Shown in pieces: positions 59,262 to 64,000 of a DNA stretch of 64,000 nucleotides. Below the pieces are notes generated by a model that did not search any database, was not told the DNA's origin, and saw nothing but the letters and a program-made list of their open reading frames with translations. Both the position numbers and the translations under genes were made by a program. Origin of the DNA: Rathayibacter sp. SW19 (GTDB lineage Bacteria; Actinomycetota; Actinomycetes; Actinomycetales; Microbacteriaceae); assembly GCF_030866825.1 (NCBI RefSeq), contig NZ_CP133020.1, positions 1,054,001 to 1,118,000 of the forward strand. The letters are read 5' to 3'. Numbering within the stretch: the first letter of the stretch is position 1; each line of letters begins with the position of its first letter.

Positions 59262-60106
59262 CCCTTGACGGATCCGGCGCCGAGGCCGCTGACGATGTAG
59301 CGCTGGAAGATGATGGCGATGATCAGCGGCGGAATTGCCGCGATCAGGCCGCCGGCCGAGACCAGACCGAAGTCGGTCGTGTAACGCCCCGCGAACTCGC
59401 TGATGGCGACCGGCAGGGTCTTTGCGGCATTGCTCGAGGTGAAGATCAGCGCGTACATGAACTCATCCCAGGCGAGAAGGAACGCGAACATGACGGCTGC
59501 GAAGATGCCCGGGCGTGCGGCAGGCAGCACAACGTAGAACAGGGCGCCGAGGCGCGACGTGCCGTCGATGCGCGCGGCCTCTTCCAACTCCTCGGGAATC
59601 GTCACGAAATAGTTGCTCAGGATCCACAGTACGAACGGCACGACGAGTGAGCAGTCGACCAGGATCAGACCCGTGCGGGTATTCAGCAGACCAAGCGAAT
59701 TCAGTATCAGGTAGAGCGGGATCAGCAACGCGATCTGCGGCAGCATGTACGTGCCGAGGAAGAGCAGCAGCACAGCGCGCCGGAAACGGAAGCGCAATCG
59801 TGCGAACGCATACGCTCCAAGGATGCCCACGATCATCGAGATGATCACGGTCGCGACACCGACCACCGTCGAATTGAACAACGCCGCGCGGAATGCCGCG
59901 CCCACGCCGTTCGCGCCGCCCCCGAAGATTGTGGCGTACCGGCTGAAATCGAAGAATTGCGGGATCCAGCGCAGCGGCGTCGTGATGAGCGTTCGCTGCG
60001 GAGTGATGCTCGCCAGCACCATGTAGGCGACCGGGGCCAGGCAGCACACCGCGACGACGAAAGCACCGATGTGCAGCAGGACCGAATTGCGCGTTTTTCG
60101 CTTCAT
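59258..60106 (-). CDS. ABC sugar transporter permease, MalG-like
   Basis: 282 residues with six hydrophobic segments. The EAA loop is PEELEEAARIDGTSRLGALF near 170-189, and a typical start (VLLHIGAFVVAVCCLAPVAY) and end (ALIIAIIFQRYIVSGLGAG) are present. Its stop overlaps the SIS gene by 4 bp. Carbohydrate uptake 1 family. No ATPase in the operon, as in the first transporter. Confidence 0.9.
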   Translation of the reverse strand: MKRKTRNSVLLHIGAFVVAVCCLAPVAYMVLASITPQRTLITTPLRWIPQFFDFSRYATIFGGGANGVGAAFRAALFNSTVVGVATVIISMIVGILGAYAFARLRFRFRRAVLLLFLGTYMLPQIALLIPLYLILNSLGLLNTRTGLILVDCSLVVPFVLWILSNYFVTIPEELEEAARIDGTSRLGALFYVVLPAARPGIFAAVMFAFLLAWDEFMYALIFTSSNAAKTLPVAISEFAGRYTTDFGLVSAGGLIAAIPPLIIAIIFQRYIVSGLGAGSVKG

Positions 60107-60133
60107 GCGTGTTTTCTCTTCATATCGGGCGCC

Positions 60134-61084
60134 TCATAGCAAGCTCATTTCTGACCGGCGCAGCAGTCGGAGATAGATCGCCGTCAGCGCCAGGATGACG
60201 ATCACGATGATGACGGCGATGGCCGAACCGAGCCCGAAGTTCTGGTCGGAGAACGCTCGCTCATATGCGTAGAAAGCGATCGTCGAGGTTCCGTTGACCG
60301 GCCCGCCGCCCGTCATCGCGTAGATGATGTCGAACACCTTGAACGCTTCGACGGTGCGCAGCACGAGGACGATCGAAATAGCGGGCACCAGCATCGGCAG
60401 CACAATCGAGCGGAAGATGCGCGGCCAACCCGCTCGATCGAGCTGCGCCGCCTCATACAACTCACCCGGGATGGTGGTGAGCCCGGCGAGCAGGAAAAAT
60501 GCGACGAGTGGAATCGTCTTCCACGCATCCGCAACGATCACCGCGTTCAGCGCCGTGAACGGGTCACCGAGCCACGCCTTGTATTCCTTCATGATGCCGA
60601 GTTGCGTGAGCAACGCGTTGAGTGCTCCATACTGCGCGTTGTAGATGCCCTTCCACATCGCGGCGTTGACGATCGTCGGGATCGCCCACGGAATGACCAC
60701 GATCGTGCGGAACAGCCAGCGTGCCTTCAGCTTCGCGTTGAGCAGGATTGCAACGAACAGCCCGATCACGAGTTCGAGAGCGGTCGAGACGATCGTGAAA
60801 TAGAGCGTGCGACCAAGCGAGTCCCAGAACTGCGGCTCGGACAGGGCATTGAAGTAGTTGCCGATCCCGACGAACGGGGTGACGGTTGCAAGCGCGGAGT
60901 TGACCTCGAACAGCGACACGAACACGGTGCGGAAGATCGGGTAGATCACGACCCCGAAGACCACCACCGCGGCCGGTAGGAGCAGCCAAAAGGCCAACCT
61001 GCCCTGCCGGTCACGATGCCGTTTCTTCTGTCGCGGCACCGTCGCGAGCGGTGCGCTCTTCTTCGTGCTTACAACCGTCATCAC
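60134..61084 (-). CDS. ABC sugar transporter permease, MalF-like
   Basis: 316 residues. A basic N-terminus of about 28 residues, six membrane segments (first LAFWLLLPAAVVVFGVVIYP), and EAA loop PGELYEAAQLDRAGWPRIFR near 215-234. The 27-bp gap to the next permease holds no other gene. Pairs with it as a heterodimeric channel. Confidence 0.9.
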   Translation of the reverse strand: MMTVVSTKKSAPLATVPRQKKRHRDRQGRLAFWLLLPAAVVVFGVVIYPIFRTVFVSLFEVNSALATVTPFVGIGNYFNALSEPQFWDSLGRTLYFTIVSTALELVIGLFVAILLNAKLKARWLFRTIVVIPWAIPTIVNAAMWKGIYNAQYGALNALLTQLGIMKEYKAWLGDPFTALNAVIVADAWKTIPLVAFFLLAGLTTIPGELYEAAQLDRAGWPRIFRSIVLPMLVPAISIVLVLRTVEAFKVFDIIYAMTGGGPVNGTSTIAFYAYERAFSDQNFGLGSAIAVIIVIVILALTAIYLRLLRRSEMSLL

Positions 61085-61087
61085 GGG

Positions 61088-62389
61088 TTAGGAACCAGCC
61101 TTGGCTGCCTGCGCGACCGCATCGTCGAGCGCCTTCTGAGGTGATTCGCTGCCGAGCAGAGCCTTCTGCAACTGCACTTGCAGGATCTGCGAAACCGCGT
61201 TGTAGTCAGGCACTTCTGGGCGGTTGATCATCGAATCATAGGCCTTGCTTCCCGCGGCGAAGACATCGGGATTCGACTTCGTGATGGCCGTCTTCGTGTA
61301 GCTTGCCTTCCAGTTTGGCAGCCACCCTTCGGTGTACTTGTCTTGCACCGGCTCGCTCGTCAGATATTTGATCAGAGTCCAAGCGGCGGCCTGGTTCTTC
61401 GAGCCGGTCGGGATCGACAGCGCCATCGAACCGTTGACGCCCGGGTTGAGGCCGGTCGGTCCGGTGGGCGGCACGGTGACGGCGGATTGGCCGACGATCG
61501 ACGAGATACTCGAGTTGTTCAGGTCGGCGTAGGTCGACTCCCAGTTCAACTCCATTGCTGTCTTGCCCGCAGCCATCGACTTGTCGGTGTCGTTCTCAAG
61601 GTAGGTCAGCGACGCGGGGTCGGTGAGACCATCCGTGATGGTCTGTCGCATCCAGGTCAGTGCCTGCACACCCTGCGCGTTGTTGACATCGAGTTTGCCC
61701 GACGAATCGGTGAAGCTCCCGCCGAAAGCGCCGAGGATCACCGCGTAGTCGCAGATGAGCGCTTCGGCTTGGGACCAGCTCCAGGACAGCGGATACTGCA
61801 CAACGCCCTGGGCCTTCAGCTTCTTCGCCACGTCGAGAACGCCCGCCCACGTCGTGACATCAGCGCCGGTCGCTCCGACCTTGGCCAACATGTCCTTGTT
61901 GTAGAAGAACAGTTTCGTCGATGGCCCCCACGGCACGCCGTAGTACTGATTCTTGTACTGGGCCGTCGACAGTGCGCCGCCGAGCATGGTGTCTTTCCAG
62001 CTGGCCGGGAACTTCGCGGTCAGGTTCGCAATCAGGCCCTTGGATGCGAACTCGGCCGGCCAGATGACGTCGGTGAGCACGACATCGTAGGTACCTGCCG
62101 GCGCAGACGTGACGATCTTGTCGTGAAGCGCCTCGTATGCCACGTAGGTCGGATTCACCTTGATCTTCGGGTATTTCTTCTCGAACGCTGCGATCATGGC
62201 GTTGATGTCGGTGTCGGAATAGCCGGCCTGTTTCATGAACAGTGCATTGATCGTTCCGCTGTTGTCGCCGGTTGCCCCCGTGACGGACCCTGCTCCGGTC
62301 ACGCTGCAACCGGAGATGACGAGCGTGATCGCCGCTGTAACCGCGATCCCGCTGACTATGCGCCGAATGCGCCTCTTACTTGACTTCAT
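61088..62389 (-). CDS. Sugar-binding lipoprotein of an ABC transporter
   Basis: 433 residues. Signal peptide with basic start KSSKRRIRRIVSG and lipobox VISGC near residue 28. A family 1 extracellular solute-binding fold: INALFMKQAGYSDTDINAMI, DVVLTDVIWPAEFASKG, YGVPWGPSTKLFFYNKDML, and GSMALSIPTGSKNQAAAWTL. Binds a sugar, probably an amino sugar given the kinase and SIS protein around it. Its ATG overlaps the BadF gene by 14 bp. Confidence 0.9.
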   Translation of the reverse strand: MKSSKRRIRRIVSGIAVTAAITLVISGCSVTGAGSVTGATGDNSGTINALFMKQAGYSDTDINAMIAAFEKKYPKIKVNPTYVAYEALHDKIVTSAPAGTYDVVLTDVIWPAEFASKGLIANLTAKFPASWKDTMLGGALSTAQYKNQYYGVPWGPSTKLFFYNKDMLAKVGATGADVTTWAGVLDVAKKLKAQGVVQYPLSWSWSQAEALICDYAVILGAFGGSFTDSSGKLDVNNAQGVQALTWMRQTITDGLTDPASLTYLENDTDKSMAAGKTAMELNWESTYADLNNSSISSIVGQSAVTVPPTGPTGLNPGVNGSMALSIPTGSKNQAAAWTLIKYLTSEPVQDKYTEGWLPNWKASYTKTAITKSNPDVFAAGSKAYDSMINRPEVPDYNAVSQILQVQLQKALLGSESPQKALDDAVAQAAKAGS

Positions 62390-63368
62390 GTGTTCCTCCG
62401 AACCCAGACATCGTTGATTGGTTTTCGAATTCTGTGCTGTGCGTTGTGTTGCCCTGTGTTGTGTTGCGCTGTCTTGTACTGCCCTGTGTGACGAGTCGTC
62501 GCGCGAGTGCGACGGCTCCGATGACGGGCGGGTCGGCCAGCAGGCTGACCGCCAGCCCGAGATTGAGTGCTTCGATGTGCCGAGTCAGTGCCCGGTACAG
62601 GCGAGGCTGGTTCGTGATCACGCCGCCCGCGCACACCACGTCAACGCCGACTGCGCCTCGCGCGTGCACGCGCGCAACATCCCGCGCCAGGATGCACGCA
62701 GCCTCGTCGATGATCTGCGCGGCGATGGCGCTTCCCTGGTCCGCGGAGTTGAACACCAGCGGTCCGAGCCGCGCCCAGGCTGCCAGACTCGCGTTCGCGG
62801 TGAATTCGGCCGCCATCACCGCGACGTCGTCGACACCGAAGTGCTCCATCAGCCGGAGCGCGAGGCGATCCGGTTCTTTGCCCTCGTCGTCGGCATCCGT
62901 CACCGCCCGAACAGCCTCGCGCGCGAGGCTCGGTGCGCTTCCCGGGTCGTCGAGCAGGTAGCCGTGCCCGCCTGCTGCCACAACATGGCCGCTCGCGCTG
63001 TGTCCGACGACCTTGGACCCTGTGCCGACGATGACCGAGACGGCCTCGTCGAGTCCGGCAGCGAGCGCGACGAGCTCGACGTCGTTCACCGCGATCACCG
63101 GTCCGACGCGGGCAGCGGTCAGGAGCGCGCTGAACTGATCGATTTGGTGGCGGCTGTCCAAGTCGTGCGCCCCGATGGCGAGGGGGGCGGCATCCGCACC
63201 GTCGAGGTGGGCGAACAGTCCGAGCAGGCGTTCGGCGTTGGAGTCGTGCGCGAGCAAGGTGCCCTGCAGCCAGTCCTTCGTCGGAACGCTCAGGTCAAGT
63301 AGCACGTTGTCGTCGGACTCGGCGCGCACATGCGTCTTGGTACCGCCCAGATCGATGCCGACGATCAC
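62376..63368 (-). CDS. BadF/BcrA-type ATPase, amino-sugar kinase candidate (second copy)
   Basis: 330 residues. IVGIDLGGTKTHVRAE phosphate loop, VIVGTGSKVVGHSASGHVVA, GGHGYLLDDPGSAPSLAREA and VDVVCAGGVITNQPRLY. It is the first gene of the operon behind the operator at 63392-63412. It phosphorylates the imported sugar before the SIS step (inference). The last 30 residues are a TQGST/RQRNT/TQGNT/THSTE repeat followed by a tail overlapping the binding-protein start. Confidence 0.82.
   Translation of the reverse strand: MIVGIDLGGTKTHVRAESDDNVLLDLSVPTKDWLQGTLLAHDSNAERLLGLFAHLDGADAAPLAIGAHDLDSRHQIDQFSALLTAARVGPVIAVNDVELVALAAGLDEAVSVIVGTGSKVVGHSASGHVVAAGGHGYLLDDPGSAPSLAREAVRAVTDADDEGKEPDRLALRLMEHFGVDDVAVMAAEFTANASLAAWARLGPLVFNSADQGSAIAAQIIDEAACILARDVARVHARGAVGVDVVCAGGVITNQPRLYRALTRHIEALNLGLAVSLLADPPVIGAVALARRLVTQGSTRQRNTTQGNTTHSTEFENQSTMSGFGGTHEVK
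62440..62485 (-). repeat. 15-nt in-frame repeat at the end of the second BadF gene
   Basis: Three units on the plus strand: gtgttgccctgtgtt, gtgttgcgctgtctt, gtactgccctgtgtg. The same period as in the first BadF kinase, but the sequence and position in the protein differ, so the two arose independently. Confidence 0.8.
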
Positions 63369-63391
63369 ATCAACTCCCGTGTTGAATCACT

Positions 63392-63412
63392 TTCTTATCG
63401 GACTGATAAGAA
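63392..63412. promoter_or_regulatory. Operator candidate of the second amino-sugar operon
   Basis: TTCTTATC, five bases (ggact), GATAAGAA: a perfect 8-bp inverted repeat 24 bp upstream of the BadF start and downstream of the ROK regulator gene. It shares TTCTTATC and the five-base spacer with the RpiR/BadF intergenic repeat at 10478-10494. Confidence 0.7.
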
Positions 63413-63478
63413 GTAACCCGAGCATATCCACGCCGTTCGCCGGTTGTCAAGGCGCGGCGTGCGGCGTCGGCGAGTTCG

Positions 63479-64000
63479 TCAGTACGACAGGTACGCGAAG
63501 TTGTTGACCTCGGCAGCGGCCAGCTCAGCGGCGCCGATCAGCACAGCGTCCTCTCTAAACGCCGCAACTTCGATCCGTGGCACCCGAATGATGCGCCCCG
63601 TGAGCCGTCGCTGGATCTCCGGGACGAGCGCTTCGGCATTGCCGAAGGTGCTGGCGATGACGACCAGCTCCGGGTCCAGGATGATCACCAGAGCGGCGAC
63701 CGCCATCGAGATCATGTCGACGATCTCGGTGGCCAGTTCTTGCGCCGCCCGGTCGCCGTTCGAGGCCAGCGCCAGGATTTCCTCTGCGGTGGTGAGAGTG
63801 CCATCCGGCACGGGGATGCCGCGTTCTCGGGCCTGCCGGGTGATCGCCGCTGATCCGATGCGGTCCTCGAGGTCGCCGTGCTCGCCGTAGGAGCGCCCGA
63901 ACGCCGAGCGATCCATGAGCAGGTAGCCAACCTCGCCCGCGTTCGCGGTCGCGCCGAGGTACAACTCGCCGTTGGTGATGATGCCGGCGCCGAGCCCGCG
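63479..64000 (-). CDS. ROK-family regulator or kinase, 5' part outside window
   Basis: The visible 173 residues are the C-terminal half: GAGIITNGELYLGATANAGE then VGYLL, HGDLEDRIGSAAI, VAALVIILDPELVVIAS, and a final AAELAAAEVNNFAYLSY. The CxCGxxGCxE zinc motif of ROK kinases is replaced by a stretch without cysteines, which is common in ROK repressors of the NagC/XylR type. Position just upstream of the transporter operon also favours a regulator. The DNA-binding part would lie beyond base 64000. Confidence 0.8.
   Translation of the reverse strand, partial: RGLGAGIITNGELYLGATANAGEVGYLLMDRSAFGRSYGEHGDLEDRIGSAAITRQARERGIPVPDGTLTTAEEILALASNGDRAAQELATEIVDMISMAVAALVIILDPELVVIASTFGNAEALVPEIQRRLTGRIIRVPRIEVAAFREDAVLIGAAELAAAEVNNFAYLSY

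Overview
The window looks like chromosomal DNA of a high-GC actinobacterium, most likely a member of the Microbacteriaceae. That placement is inference from GC-rich codon use, GTG starts, chains of 4-bp ATGA/GTGA gene overlaps, NgcEFG-type sugar transport and dispersed palindromic repeats; no rRNA or other taxonomic marker is present. I found no tRNA, rRNA or CRISPR array.

Layout. (1) 1-5871, minus strand: a compact N-acetylgalactosamine/galactosamine catabolic operon (SIS deaminase/isomerase, ROK kinase, PfkB tagatose-6-phosphate kinase, class II aldolase, DeoR regulator, amino-sugar-6-phosphate deacetylase cut by the window edge). (2) 6147-10435, minus: BadF-type kinase, DUF5107 protein and Gfo/Idh/MocA oxidoreductase. 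(3) 10503-18940, plus: an RpiR regulator followed by a SIS protein, an NgcEFG-like ABC importer, two penicillin-recognising-type serine hydrolases without signal peptides and an L-Ala-D/L-Glu epimerase. I read this as a muropeptide uptake and recycling operon. (4) 19024-21418: ZTP riboswitch, glyA, folD. (5) 21.4-25.6 kb: a palindromic repeat field enclosing a GIY-YIG gene, YbaK-like deacylase, gamma carbonic anhydrase, secreted phosphoesterase. (6) 25668-29984: NCS1 permease, cysteine hydrolase, ADP-ribosylglycohydrolase and PfkB kinase, a probable nucleoside-salvage operon. (7) 30.2-32.4 kb: an AbiE-like type IV toxin-antitoxin pair lying between two diverged copies of the 3' end of that PfkB gene. 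(8) 32.8-46.4 kb: galactose genes galK, galT, a divergent DeoR regulator, galM, a secreted alpha-galactosidase, then two giant FtsX-type permeases and two ABC ATPases, with almost every junction overlapping. (9) 46.4-58.1 kb: accessory, decaying DNA with MarR/FAD-monooxygenase, VapBC, a frameshifted HicA next to intact HicB, a resolvase/RelE chimera, and broken hydrolase, M23 and GH18 genes. (10) 58146-64000, minus: a second amino-sugar ABC operon (BadF kinase, binding protein, two permeases, SIS protein) below a ROK regulator that runs off the window.

How it fits together: most of the DNA serves capture, phosphorylation and isomerisation of amino sugars, cell-wall fragments and galactosides. 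The BadF/ABC/SIS logic is used twice, and both BadF promoters carry an inverted repeat with a shared half-site core.

A recurring oddity is in-frame tandem repetition with a 15-nt (sometimes 18-nt) period inside loops or ends of at least ten unrelated proteins. This is the least explained signal in the window.
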